50,832 bases of DNA from JAHJQZ01 sp963676075 (GTDB lineage: Bacteria > Pseudomonadota > Alphaproteobacteria > Rhizobiales > Devosiaceae): positions 1 to 50,832 of the forward strand of contig CAXXNZ010000034.1 of NCBI GenBank assembly GCA_963676075.2, in the 5' to 3' direction. Within the stretch, counting starts at the first letter, position 1. The number at the start of each line of letters is the position of its first letter. The position numbers and the translations under genes were made by a program. The notes under the pieces are model-generated. The model saw only the letters and a program-made list of their open reading frames with translations. It was not told the DNA's origin and searched no databases. Positions 16,447-26,140 of the stretch are shown here, piece by piece.

Positions 16447-17517
16447 ATGGCCAGCAAACTGACAAGATCGAACGGAGCCGGATGGGCCTTTGCCCTGCCG
16501 GGCGTCGCCCTGATCTCGATGTTCATCATCGTGCCGTTCCTGTTCGGCTTCTGGTTCTCGCTGACCAATCAGAGACTGGTGTCGCCCAATCCCACCGAAT
16601 TCATCGGATTGCAGAACTACGAGAACCTGCTCGGACTGGCCGTGATCACGCTGGAACCCGAACGCGACAGCACCGGCGCCATCGTCCGCGACGACAAAAA
16701 CGAGATCCAGTATCCGAGGGTCCGCACCATCACGCGCAACCCCGCCTTCGCGCAGTACAAGGGCATGCGCGAATGGTTCCGCTGGCAATCGGGCGACAAC
16801 GCAATGGTTGTCGTTGCCTCCGATGTCGTGTTCATGAAGGCACTGGTCAACACCTTCATATTCGTTCTGTTCATCGTTCCGCTTCAGGGCGGCGGCGCGT
16901 TGCTGCTCGCGCTTCTGATCAACCAGAAGCTCAGGGGGATCAACGCCTTCCGAACCATCTACTTCATGCCGGTCGTCATCTCGATCGTCGTCATCTCCTT
17001 GTTGTGGCGGTTCATCTACGACGGCAGCGACGGGCTGTTGAACAACATCCTGCATGCCCTCAGTTTCGGCCTGTTCCAGCCCATCGACTGGCTCGGGCGT
17101 ACCGATACCGCACTCGGATCGATCATCTTCATGTCGGCCTGGCAGGCAGTCGGATTCCACATGGTCATCTGGCTCAGCGGCCTTCAGACAATCCCCCCGA
17201 CACTCTACGAGGTCGCCGCCATCGAGGGATCTTCGGGCTGGCAGACCTTCCGATATGTCACCTGGCCGGGCCTGAGAAACACCGCCGTGCTCGTGCTCAT
17301 CGTCATCACGATGCAGGCCTTTGCCCTGTTCTCGCAGATCAACGTGATGACGAGTGGCGGACCGCTGGATTCGACCCAGACCCTGGTCTTCCAGGCGGTC
17401 GAACGCGGCTATGGCAAGCAGGACATCTCCGGCGGCTCGGCCATCTCGGTGATCCTGTTCCTCATCGTTTTGACGATTTCGCTGGTGCAGCGCTACCTGA
17501 CACGGGACCGCAAATAA
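16447..17517 (+). CDS. Sugar ABC transporter permease (MalF type) with periplasmic insert
   Basis: Inner-membrane permease of 356 residues. The first helix is 'FALPGVALISMFIIVPFLFGFWF'. The core permease begins around 'FMKALVNTFIFVLFIVPLQGGGALLLALLI', and the EAA loop is 'EVAAIEGSSGWQTFRYVTWPGLR', contacting the ATPase. Between helix one and the core lies an unusually long hydrophilic stretch (about residues 60-130, from NYENLLG to NAMVVV) that most CUT1 permeases lack or have shorter; MalF-like proteins carry a periplasmic domain in this place. The stop TAA overlaps the ATG of the next permease (TAATG). Confidence 0.9.
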   Translation: MASKLTRSNGAGWAFALPGVALISMFIIVPFLFGFWFSLTNQRLVSPNPTEFIGLQNYENLLGLAVITLEPERDSTGAIVRDDKNEIQYPRVRTITRNPAFAQYKGMREWFRWQSGDNAMVVVASDVVFMKALVNTFIFVLFIVPLQGGGALLLALLINQKLRGINAFRTIYFMPVVISIVVISLLWRFIYDGSDGLLNNILHALSFGLFQPIDWLGRTDTALGSIIFMSAWQAVGFHMVIWLSGLQTIPPTLYEVAAIEGSSGWQTFRYVTWPGLRNTAVLVLIVITMQAFALFSQINVMTSGGPLDSTQTLVFQAVERGYGKQDISGGSAISVILFLIVLTISLVQRYLTRDRK

Positions 17518-18399
17518 TGGCTCTGATCTCCGCACAAAATCACGGGCTGAGGCTCTTTACCCGCTATGTGGTGCTGGCGCTCGTCGCCGTGGTCTTCCTG
17601 TTCCCTCTGGTCTTCATGGTCATGTCCTCGTTCAAGCCGGACAGCCAGTTGCTGGCCGATACGTCGAGCTTCAGGGCCTTCCTGCCGGTTGGGGACATCA
17701 GCCTCGACAATTATTTCGACGCCTTCAAGCGGGCGCCCGTCGGGCAGTTCATGCTCAACTCAGTGATCATCACGGTGATCACGGTCTTGTCCTCGATCGT
17801 CATCTGCTCGCTTGCCGCTTTCTCCTTCGTCCTTTCTCGACTGGACCGGACGCAGCGTCCTGCTGTCGGTCGTTCTGGCGACCCTGATCATCCCGTTCGA
17901 GACCATCGCCGTGCCGCTGCTGCTGGTGGTGTCGCGCTTACCGTGGCTCGGACTCGAGGGCATCGAATGGGGCTGGCTCAACACCTATCGGGTCCAGATC
18001 ATCCCCTGGATCGTCGACGCGCTGACGATTTTCCTGTTCGTCCAGTACTTCAAGGACCTGCCGCGCGAGCTGATCGAAGCCGCCCGCGTCGAAGGCGCGA
18101 GCTGGTTCCAGATCTACCGGAGGGTGGTGATGCCGCTGTCGGGGCCCGTGCTCGCCACGGCGGCCATTCTCAAGTCGCTGAAAATGTACAACGAACAATA
18201 TCTGTGGCCGCTGATCGTGGTACAGGACGAGGCCCACCGGCCGATCATGGTCGGCCTCGGCTACTTCTTCCAATTGAACGTCGCCTGGGGCGAGGTCATG
18301 GCCTATCTGACCCTGATCTCGGTGCCGGTCCTCGCCTTCTATCTTCTCATGCAACGCGCTTTCATCGCCTCGATCGCCTCGACGGGCGTCAAGGGCTAG
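17517..18399 (+). CDS. Sugar ABC transporter permease (MalG type), one frameshift
   Basis: Second permease of the importer. The N-terminal part (MALISAQNHGLRLFTRY, then 'VVFLFPLVFMVMSSFKPDSQLL', 'NSVIITVITVLSSIVICSLAAFSF') is in one frame and the remainder, from 'LDWTGRSVLLSVVLATLIIPFETIAVPLL' through the EAA loop 'LIEAARVEGASWFQIYRRVVMPLSGP' to SIASTGVKG, in the next. One extra T in the TTT run at 17833-17835 accounts for the break, and its removal restores 293 residues, the normal length. The start ATG at 17517 overlaps the upstream stop. The break is probably a sequence error. Confidence 0.87.
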
Positions 18400-18412
18400 T
18401 CCGGACGGAATA

Positions 18413-19408
18413 ATGGTACTCGCACTCGAAAAACAATGGATCTGGGACAGCTGGTACGTCCGTACCGGCGACACCTGGCACGCGTTCTTCCTCAAGGCCG
18501 ACAAGTCGCTTGGCGATCCGGATCTGAGGCACTTCAACGTCACGCAGGGACATGCCGTCTCGTCCGACCTGAAGACCTGGGAGCATCGCGGCACCTCGCT
18601 GTCCCCGTCCGCCGCGCCGGCCTTCGATGACACGGCGGTGTGGACCGGTTCGGTGCTCAAGGGGCCGGATGGGCTCTGGCACCTGTTCTACACCGGCGCC
18701 GGTTCGGCGGAGAAGGGGCTCTACCAGCGCATCGGACACGCCACGTCGCCCGATCTCGACACCTGGACGCGCGTCGGTGACGGCTTCTGCCTCGATCTCA
18801 CCGGCCCCAACGCCCGCCATTACGAAACCGAACACATGGTCGGGCACTGGCACGACCGCGCCATGCGCGATCCCTGGGTCATGCCCGATCCGGACGGCGA
18901 GGGGTATCTGATGTTCTTCACCGCCCGTGCCCCGGGCATTGAAGAGGCCAATGCCGCCGGCGCCATCGGCTTCGCGACTTCGCCCGATCTGATAACCTGG
19001 ACGCTTCAGCCGCCTGTCTTCGTCGGCGGGTTCGGACAGATGGAAGTGCCGGAAGTGTTTACCGCCGACGGGCGCTGGTACTGCCTGTTCTGTACGTCGG
19101 CCAATCACTGGTCCAGCGACTACCGCGCTTCCAACCCGCAGAGCCCGGTCACCGGCAACCACTATCTGATGGCCGACAGTCCGCGCGGTCCCTGGCGCAT
19201 CGCGCCGGGTGACTTTTTCGACGGCGGACTGCCGTGCCACCGCTATGCCGCCCGCATCGTCCAGACCGACGATGGCCTGGTGATCCTCGGCTTTGCCGAC
19301 AAGATCAGGGAAAACTTCGGCGGCTACGTTCTCGATCCCCAACCAGTCCTGATCGACGCGGACGGACTATTACGCATTGTCACCCAATCGGAGGAGGCGG
19401 CAGAGTAA
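18413..19408 (+). CDS. Five-bladed beta-propeller glycoside hydrolase (GH32/68/43-like)
   Basis: Cytosolic protein of 331 residues without a signal peptide. It shows the three acidic positions of clan GH-F/GH-J propeller glycosidases: an N-terminal Asp in 'WIWDSWYV' (residue ~12), RDP in 'MRDPWVMPDPDG' (near 155), and a Glu in 'MEVPEVFTADGRWYCLF' (near 210). The RDP motif is typical of GH32 and GH68 fructosidases and also occurs in related propeller families. The lone domain without the C-terminal sandwich of GH32 argues for a GH43- or GH68-like member. The substrate could be an arabinoside (given the GH51 gene nearby) or a fructoside (given frcBCA downstream). It is embedded between transporter genes, so it acts on the imported sugar. 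Confidence 0.75.
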   Translation: MVLALEKQWIWDSWYVRTGDTWHAFFLKADKSLGDPDLRHFNVTQGHAVSSDLKTWEHRGTSLSPSAAPAFDDTAVWTGSVLKGPDGLWHLFYTGAGSAEKGLYQRIGHATSPDLDTWTRVGDGFCLDLTGPNARHYETEHMVGHWHDRAMRDPWVMPDPDGEGYLMFFTARAPGIEEANAAGAIGFATSPDLITWTLQPPVFVGGFGQMEVPEVFTADGRWYCLFCTSANHWSSDYRASNPQSPVTGNHYLMADSPRGPWRIAPGDFFDGGLPCHRYAARIVQTDDGLVILGFADKIRENFGGYVLDPQPVLIDADGLLRIVTQSEEAAE

Positions 19409-19409
19409 C

Positions 19410-20493
<1,084 letters not shown>

Positions 20494-20527
20494 GGCAGGG
20501 ACGGGATCGTTTGTCCCACTGACGGTT

Positions 20528-20552
20528 CCGGCCTGGGCCATGCTCAGGCCGG
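20528..20552. terminator. Hairpin between convergent genes
   Basis: CCGGCCTG (20528-20535) pairs with CAGGCCGG (20545-20552). It overlaps the stop codon of the minus-strand ROK gene and lies just after the ATPase stop, so it could end transcription from both sides. There is no strong T run, so the function is tentative. Confidence 0.4.
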
Positions 20553-21803
20553 GGCGATATCGGCCTGCGGTGCTTCCTTGAACAGCACTTCGCGATCCTG
20601 GGCGAAACTGGCCAGCAACGGCAGGTAGGCGCCGCCGATGGCCGGCGCCGACGGGCCGATCGAACCGGCGACGATTTCCACCGGAACAAGTCCCTGGCGG
20701 TTGAAGCGGTCGAGTTCGCCGATGGTGCGTTGAACGATCTCGTCGCGTACCGATGGCGGAAAGCCGCCATCGATGATGATGGCTTCGAAATCGATGATCG
20801 AGGTGGCCGAGATCGCCATCAGGGCAAGACCTGAGGCCACGTCGGACAGCCAGTCATCGAGCGGTGCGCCGATCTGGCTCCAGTCGTCGCGGTCCTGCCA
20901 GATGGCGCGCGGGTCCTTGCCCGCCTCGGTCAGTTTTTCAGCCAGCGACAAGATCGACACACTCCGGAGCATTTGTTCGTAGCTGGTCTTTCCGTCGCTG
21001 CCCGTGACCGGCAAAGGCATCGGGCCGACCGCACCGGCGTAGCCGGATCGGCCGGGAAAAAGCGAGCCGTTGAGCACCACGCCGCCGCCAATGAACGTGC
21101 CGATGAACACGTGCAGGAAGTCGCTGTGATGGCCGGGATTGCCGAGCATCAGTTCGGCGGCGCAGGCCGAGGTGGCGTCGTTGTAATAATAGACCGGCCA
21201 GTCGATCTCGCGTTCGACCTCGGCCTTGATGTCGGTTTCCCGCCAGCTTTCGATAATTTCGGGGGAGGCGCCGGTCTCCTGCTGCCAGTTCCACATCTCG
21301 AAGGGAGCGGCGATGCCGACGCCGGTGATGCGCTCGCGCTCGGACGGTTCGAGCTCCGCGGCCAGCGTGTCGATACCCCCGACCAGAAACGCCACGATGA
21401 AGTGTGGTTCGGCAACCTCATAGGTTCGGCGCAGCTTGTTTCTGACATTGCCAAGCATATCGATCAGCACCAGTTCGGTGCTGCGTCGGCCGATCTTGAG
21501 GCCGAAGGAAAACGCGCCTTCGGGATTGAGAGAGTAGGGGACCTTCGGCTGGCCGACACGACCGCGCTTCGGTGTTCCCCGCAACAGCAACCCGTCGCGC
21601 GTCAGCTGGTTGGTGATGATCGAAATGGTTTGCGGCGACAGGCCGGTGGCGCGCGCAATCTCCGCTTTTGCAATGGCGCCGCGCCGTCGGATGATCGACA
21701 TCACCAGGCGCTCGTTATAAAGGCGCACGCCAGCCTGGTGCGTTCCTCGGCTGTGGAACTGGCGACCCGGGCGGGCTGCAAAGCGCTCAGTCTCCTCGCT
21801 CAG
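20544..21803 (-). CDS. ROK family transcriptional regulator (NagC/XylR type)
   Basis: About 419 residues. The N-terminal winged HTH is at roughly residues 25-85 ('GVRLYNERLVMSIIRRRGAI', 'AEIARATGLSPQTISIITNQL'), followed by a ROK domain with 'GIAAPFEMW', 'YYNDATSACAAELMLG', 'FIGTFIGGGVVLNGS' and 'GYAGAVGPMPLP'. The zinc-binding CXCGXXGCXE motif of ROK kinases and NagC is absent, pointing to a pure regulator. The start is unclear: no ATG fits the conserved N-terminus. GGGGAGG lies just upstream of ATT (21806) and CTG (21803), and I placed the start at the CTG. The gene is divergent from frcB, as the regulator gene is in rhizobial fructose loci, and it probably controls that operon. Confidence 0.85.
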   Translation of the reverse strand: MSEETERFAARPGRQFHSRGTHQAGVRLYNERLVMSIIRRRGAIAKAEIARATGLSPQTISIITNQLTRDGLLLRGTPKRGRVGQPKVPYSLNPEGAFSFGLKIGRRSTELVLIDMLGNVRNKLRRTYEVAEPHFIVAFLVGGIDTLAAELEPSERERITGVGIAAPFEMWNWQQETGASPEIIESWRETDIKAEVEREIDWPVYYYNDATSACAAELMLGNPGHHSDFLHVFIGTFIGGGVVLNGSLFPGRSGYAGAVGPMPLPVTGSDGKTSYEQMLRSVSILSLAEKLTEAGKDPRAIWQDRDDWSQIGAPLDDWLSDVASGLALMAISATSIIDFEAIIIDGGFPPSVRDEIVQRTIGELDRFNRQGLVPVEIVAGSIGPSAPAIGGAYLPLLASFAQDREVLFKEAPQADIAPA

Positions 21804-21975
21804 AATGTCCTCCCCAAAGCGTCCTGCCGCAGACCATGTCCGGCATCCTGTTGCGCGATCTAACGTTTTTCGATGATCGGGTCGACCCCGCCAGCACGCC
21901 TGCCCACCTGATTTGGCTCTTTCGACCGTTCGTTCAAGCTGGGTCGGATGCGAAACTGCCTCTGTCCGGACGACC

Positions 21976-22014
21976 CTGTCAATTATTAAATCCACTGGAT
22001 AAACTTATTGACAG
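21976..22014. promoter_or_regulatory. Long inverted repeat, candidate ROK-regulator operator
   Basis: CTGTCAATTATTAAATCC (21976-21993) faces GGATAAACTTATTGACAG (21997-22014) across a 3-base centre, with 14 of 18 positions paired and perfect 8-bp ends. The right end contains TTGACA (22008-22013), followed 17 bases later by AAAGAT, a plausible promoter for frcB. The left end holds TTGACA on the other strand, pointing towards the ROK gene. The rest of the 393-base gap shows no gene. Confidence 0.65.
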
Positions 22015-22196
22015 TCCGACCGGGAATGAAAAAGATGGTTGACGAAAGCCGGTCGCGAATTAGGAGGCGCGTCCGATTTTCGATCCGTTCCGGGCCATGC
22101 GCACGGGCGGTAGGAGGTGCAGCCAGCACGGGGGGAACCGTCAGGCTGCCATGATCCATGGATGGTTCCGCATGATGCGGAGCCTGGGAGGGAAAT

Positions 22197-23222
22197 ATGA
22201 AACTTGTTCTGAAAACGGCGCTCGCCGGCGTCGCCGCTATTGGTGTCATGGCGGCTGTGCCCGCTTTTGCCGCCGACGTCAGTGCCTGCCTGATCACCAA
22301 GACCGATACCAATCCGTTCTTCGTGAAAATGAAGGAAGGCGCCACCGCCAAGGCCGCGGAACTTGGCATCACGCTCAAGTCCTATGCCGGCAAGATCGAC
22401 GGCGACAACGAAACCCAGGTCGCGGCCATCGAGACCTGCATCGCCGACGGCGTCAAAGGCATCCTGCTGGTGCCGTCCGACACCAAGGCCATCGTGCCGA
22501 CCGTCCAGAAGGCGCGTGACGCCGGCATCCTCGTCATCGCCCTCGACACGCCGCTCGAACCCATCACCGCTGCCGACGCGACCTTCGCCACCGACAACTT
22601 CAAGGCCGGCGAACTGATCGGTCAGTGGGCCAAGGGCACGCTCGGCGACAAGGCCGCCGACGCCCGTATCGCCTTCCTCGACCTCGCGACCAACCAGCCG
22701 TCGGTCGGCGTGCTGCGCGATCAGGGCTTCATGTCGGGCTTCGGCATCGATCTCGCCGATCCCAACAAGTGGGGCGACGAATCCGATCCGCGCATCATCG
22801 GCCATGACGTCACCGCCGGCAACGAGCAGGGCGGCCGTACGGCGATGGAAAACCTGATGCAGAAGGATCCGGGCGTGAACGTGATCTATACGATCAACGA
22901 ACCCGCCGCTGCCGGCGCCTATGAAGCCCTCAAGGCTGTAGGCCTCGAGAGCCAGGTGCTCGTCACCTCGGTCGATGGTGGTTGCCCGGGAGTCAACAAC
23001 GTCAAGGATGGCGTAATCGGCGCCACCTCCCAGCAGTACCCGCTGCTCATGGCCTCCAAGGGCATCGAGGCGATCAACCAGTATGCCACCGACGGCACGC
23101 TGCCCGCCAACACGCCCGGCAAGGACTTTTTCGACACTGGCGTCAAGCTCGTGACCGACAAGCCGGTCGAGGGCGTGCCCTCCATCAGCGTCAAGGAAGG
23201 TCTTGACCTGTGCTGGGGTTAG
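22197..23222 (+). CDS. frcB: Sugar ABC transporter substrate-binding protein (FrcB-like)
   Basis: Periplasmic binding protein of the RbsB class (CUT2), 341 residues, with a signal peptide of about 25 residues ending PAFA-A. The mature start 'DVSACLITKTDTNPFFVKMKEGA' and 'KSYAGKIDGDNETQVAAIETCIADGVKGILLVPSDT' closely match my memory of rhizobial FrcB, the fructose/mannose/ribose binding protein. Further family marks are 'GILVIALDTPL' and 'VTSVDGGCPGVNNVKDG' near the ligand cleft. ATG 22197 is preceded by GGGAGGGAAAT. It leads the frcBCA operon opposite the ROK regulator. The exact sugar is not proven. Confidence 0.88.
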   Translation: MKLVLKTALAGVAAIGVMAAVPAFAADVSACLITKTDTNPFFVKMKEGATAKAAELGITLKSYAGKIDGDNETQVAAIETCIADGVKGILLVPSDTKAIVPTVQKARDAGILVIALDTPLEPITAADATFATDNFKAGELIGQWAKGTLGDKAADARIAFLDLATNQPSVGVLRDQGFMSGFGIDLADPNKWGDESDPRIIGHDVTAGNEQGGRTAMENLMQKDPGVNVIYTINEPAAAGAYEALKAVGLESQVLVTSVDGGCPGVNNVKDGVIGATSQQYPLLMASKGIEAINQYATDGTLPANTPGKDFFDTGVKLVTDKPVEGVPSISVKEGLDLCWG

Positions 23223-23256
23223 TCGAAACCGGTTCGATGTGAGCTAGCAACCTGAA

Positions 23257-23281
23257 AAGGGGCGGCCATGGGTCGCCCCTT
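23257..23281 (+). terminator. Intercistronic hairpin after frcB
   Basis: AAGGGGCG (23257-23264) pairs perfectly with CGCCCCTT (23274-23281) over a 9-base loop, in the 76-base gap between frcB and frcC. It likely protects the frcB message and lowers downstream expression, as is common for binding-protein genes. Confidence 0.6.
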
Positions 23282-23298
23282 GTCGGGAGTGGGGGGAC

Positions 23299-24378
23299 AT
23301 GAGCGACCAACCTGATGACTTCAAGGGTCAGGACTTCGAAAGAAGCCTGAGCCAATCAAGCGCATCCGTGGCTGCCTTCGACGCCGAAAGGCGCGATGTC
23401 ATGCACCGGGTCCAGCATATTCTGCATTCCAGTCCGGCCATCGTGCCGCTGTTTGTGCTGATCGCCGCGACGGCGAGCTTCGCCATCATCGTCGGGCCGA
23501 AATTCTACTCGCCCTTCGCCCTGACGCTGATCCTGCAGCAGGTGGCGATCACCGGCATCGTCGCCATGGCGGAAACACTGATCATCCTGACCGCCGGCAT
23601 CGACCTTTCGGTCGGCGCCATCATGGTGCTGACCTCGGTGGTGATGGGCCGTGTCGCGATGATCGACGGTTGGCCGACGCCACTGGCGATCGGTTTCGGC
23701 ATCGCGCTCGGTGCTTTCTGTGGCTGGATCAACGGCATGCTGGTGACAAAGGTCAAACTGCCGCCGTTCATCGTCACGCTGGGGACGTGGTCGGTGTTTG
23801 CCGCCGCCATGTTCATCTACTCTTCCAACGAGACCATCCGCAGTCAGGAGATCGCCGCCGAACACCCGGCGCTGCAATATTTCGGCACGACCTTCCGCAT
23901 CGGCGGTGCGGTCTTCACCTATGCCGTGTTCCTGATGATCGTGCTTGCCGTTGTCGTCTGGTACATCCTCAACCACACGGCCTGGGGGCGGCATGTCTAT
24001 GCCATAGGCGACGATCCGGAGGCGGCCGAATTGGCCGGTGTCCGGGTCAGCCGCACGCTGGTGTCAGTCTATGTCGTTGCCGGCATCATCTGCGCGCTGG
24101 CTGGCTGGGCCCTGATCGGACGCATCGGGGCCATCTCGCCGCAATCCGGGCAGAACGAAAACATCAACGCCATCACCGCCGTGGTGATCGGTGGCACGTC
24201 GCTGTTTGGTGGCCGGGGGTCCATCCTCGGAACACTGTTCGGCGCGCTCATCGTCGGTGTGTTCTCACTCGGATTGAGGCTGTGGGGCACGGACCCGCAA
24301 TGGACGCAATTGACCGTCGGCGCGCTGATCATCGTCGCTGTCGCCATCGACCAGTGGATCCGGAGGATTTCGGCATGA
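23299..24378 (+). CDS. frcC: Sugar ABC transporter permease (FrcC-like)
   Basis: CUT2-type permease of 359 residues (RbsC/XylH family). A hydrophilic N-terminal tail of about 50 residues precedes helix one 'IVPLFVLIAATASFAIIVGP'. The family signature 'TLIILTAGIDLSVGAIMVL' is near residues 93-111, with 'VKLPPFIVTLGT', 'GRHVYAIGDDPEAAELAGV' and 'INAITAVVIGGTSLFGGRGS' further on. These are all standard for ribose-type permeases and match FrcC organisation. The stop TGA overlaps the ATG of the ATPase gene by four bases. It works with FrcB and FrcA in the inner membrane. Confidence 0.9.
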   Translation: MSDQPDDFKGQDFERSLSQSSASVAAFDAERRDVMHRVQHILHSSPAIVPLFVLIAATASFAIIVGPKFYSPFALTLILQQVAITGIVAMAETLIILTAGIDLSVGAIMVLTSVVMGRVAMIDGWPTPLAIGFGIALGAFCGWINGMLVTKVKLPPFIVTLGTWSVFAAAMFIYSSNETIRSQEIAAEHPALQYFGTTFRIGGAVFTYAVFLMIVLAVVVWYILNHTAWGRHVYAIGDDPEAAELAGVRVSRTLVSVYVVAGIICALAGWALIGRIGAISPQSGQNENINAITAVVIGGTSLFGGRGSILGTLFGALIVGVFSLGLRLWGTDPQWTQLTVGALIIVAVAIDQWIRRISA

Positions 24379-25187
24379 ACGGGACGCAAGCACCCATCCT
24401 CGAGGCCCACGGGCTCTACAAGAGCTTTGGCCGCGTCACCGCCCTCAACGGTGCCGATTTCGATCTTTATCCCGGTGAAGTGCTGGGTCTTATCGGCGAC
24501 AACGGCGCCGGCAAGTCGGTACTGATCAAGATCCTCTCCGGTGCGCTGCAACCCGATGCCGGCGAGATCAAGCTTGACGGCAAGCCGGTCGACTTCGGTT
24601 CGCCGCTCGAAGGGCGCGCCGCCGGCATCGAGACCGTCTACCAGACTCTGGCGCTTAGCCCGGCGCTGTCGATTGCCGATAACATGTTCCTCGGCCGCGA
24701 GCTTCGCCAGAGCGGCCCCTTGGGCAAGTGGTTCCGCAAGCTCGACAAGAAGGCCATGGAGAAAATGGCCCGCGACAAGCTTTCCGAGCTCGGTCTGATG
24801 ACGATCCAGGACATCGGTCAAGCGGTGGAAACGCTGTCGGGCGGGCAACGCCAGGGCATTGCCGTGGCCCGTGCCGCCGCATTCGGGTCCAAGGTGGTGA
24901 TTATGGACGAGCCGACGGCGGCGCTCGGCGTCAAGGAAAGCCGGCGTGTGCTCGAACTGATCAAGGACGTCAAGGCGCGCGGGCTTCCGATCGTCCTGAT
25001 CTCGCACAACATGCCGCATGTGTTCGAGGTTGCCGACCGCATCCACATCCATAGGCTGGGACGGCGGATCGCCGTTATCGATCCCAAGAAGCATTCGATG
25101 TCGGACGCCGTGGCGATCATGACCGGCGCCATGGAGCCGCCTGAACCGGAAGCGCATATGACCGGGCAATTGCAGCCGGCAAACTGA
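24375..25187 (+). CDS. frcA: Sugar ABC transporter ATP-binding protein (FrcA-like)
   Basis: Single-domain CUT2 ATPase of 270 residues, half the size of RbsA, as is FrcA. Walker A is GDNGAGKS (residues 41-48, Asn-Gly form followed by Val instead of Thr), then 'VYQTLALSPALSIADNMFLGREL', LSGGQRQGIAVARA, Walker B 'VVIMDEPTAALGVKES' and 'ISHNMPHVFEVADRIHIHRLGRR', a signature typical of FrcA. It overlaps frcC by four bases. A separate SDR gene follows where rhizobial loci often have the kinase frcK, so the route after uptake may be oxidative here. Confidence 0.9.
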   Translation: MNGTQAPILEAHGLYKSFGRVTALNGADFDLYPGEVLGLIGDNGAGKSVLIKILSGALQPDAGEIKLDGKPVDFGSPLEGRAAGIETVYQTLALSPALSIADNMFLGRELRQSGPLGKWFRKLDKKAMEKMARDKLSELGLMTIQDIGQAVETLSGGQRQGIAVARAAAFGSKVVIMDEPTAALGVKESRRVLELIKDVKARGLPIVLISHNMPHVFEVADRIHIHRLGRRIAVIDPKKHSMSDAVAIMTGAMEPPEPEAHMTGQLQPAN

Positions 25188-25218
25188 GAGGAGCCGGGCA
25201 GGGCGCCCGGGTGACAAT

Positions 25219-26001
25219 ATGGATATGGGTCTTTCCGGTAAGCTGGCCGTCATCACCGGCGGCAGTGTCGGCATCGGGCTGGCGGTGGCCGAAGGGTTGG
25301 CCGCCGAAGGCTGCAGCATCATCATCGGCGCGCGCGGTGGCGAACGGGTGCGCGAAATCTCCGAGATGATCGCCGGCAAATACGGCGTCAAAAGCCACGG
25401 CGTTGCAGCCGATGTTGCAACGGCGATGGGGTGCGATGCGCTCATCGAAGCGGCCGCCAACCTCGGCGGGGCCGATATCCTGGTCAACAACGCCGGCACC
25501 GGCTCGAACGAAACCATTCAGGAAGCCGACGACAACAAATGGAATTACTACTGGGAGTTGCACGTCATGGCGGCGGTGCGGCTGGCGCGGGGGCTGGTGC
25601 CGCAGATGAAGAGCAAAGGCGGCGGCGCCATCATCCACAACGCCTCGATCTGCGCCGTGCAGCCCTTGTGGTACGAGCCGATCTACAACACCACCAAGGC
25701 GGCTTTGATGATGTTCTCGAAGACGCTTGCCAACGAGGTGGTCGGCGACAACATCCGCGTCAACACCGTCAATCCCGGTCTGGTGCTGACACCGGACTGG
25801 ATCAAGACCGCCAAACAGATCGCCGGCGAAGATGGCTACAAGGATCACCTGCAAGGCGTTGCCGACGAGGCGGGCGGCATGAAGCGCTTCGCCACGCCCG
25901 AGGAACTGGCCAATTTCTTCGTCTTCCTGTGCTCGAATAAGGCGAGCTATTCGACCGGCTCGACCTATTTCGTCGATGGCGGCTGGCTGAAGACCGTCTA
26001 G
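25219..26001 (+). CDS. SDR family oxidoreductase
   Basis: Short-chain dehydrogenase of 260 residues. The cofactor loop is TGGSVGIGL (residues ~13-21), the NNAG turn is at 'ILVNNAGTGSN', Ser in 'IIHNASICAVQ', and YNTTK supplies the catalytic Tyr and Lys. The conserved 'VNTVNPGLVLTPDW' follows the active site, and 'FVDGGWLKTV' ends the protein. It starts 31 bases after frcA on the same strand with GAGGAG nearby, so it probably belongs to the operon and may oxidise the imported sugar or polyol. A second ATG six bases downstream is also possible. The exact substrate is unknown. Confidence 0.9.
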   Translation: MDMGLSGKLAVITGGSVGIGLAVAEGLAAEGCSIIIGARGGERVREISEMIAGKYGVKSHGVAADVATAMGCDALIEAAANLGGADILVNNAGTGSNETIQEADDNKWNYYWELHVMAAVRLARGLVPQMKSKGGGAIIHNASICAVQPLWYEPIYNTTKAALMMFSKTLANEVVGDNIRVNTVNPGLVLTPDWIKTAKQIAGEDGYKDHLQGVADEAGGMKRFATPEELANFFVFLCSNKASYSTGSTYFVDGGWLKTV

Positions 26002-26073
26002 CCGCGACGGTCCGATATCTGGACCTGGTCAGATCCCGGCGCCATCCGATTTGCGAACCTCCCCGGGGCGCGT

Positions 26074-26121
26074 GCGGCAATCCGGTTTGTCGGGATTTTG
26101 ACCCAACAGCCGGATTGCCGC
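26074..26121. terminator. Perfect 12-bp inverted repeat after the SDR gene
   Basis: GCGGCAATCCGG (26074-26085) pairs perfectly with CCGGATTGCCGC (26110-26121) across a 24-base centre that itself contains a weaker GGG...CCC pair. It lies between convergent genes, so it may act as a bidirectional terminator; no T run is present. Confidence 0.5.
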
Positions 26122-26140
26122 AGCGCGGGATGCTTTAGCC

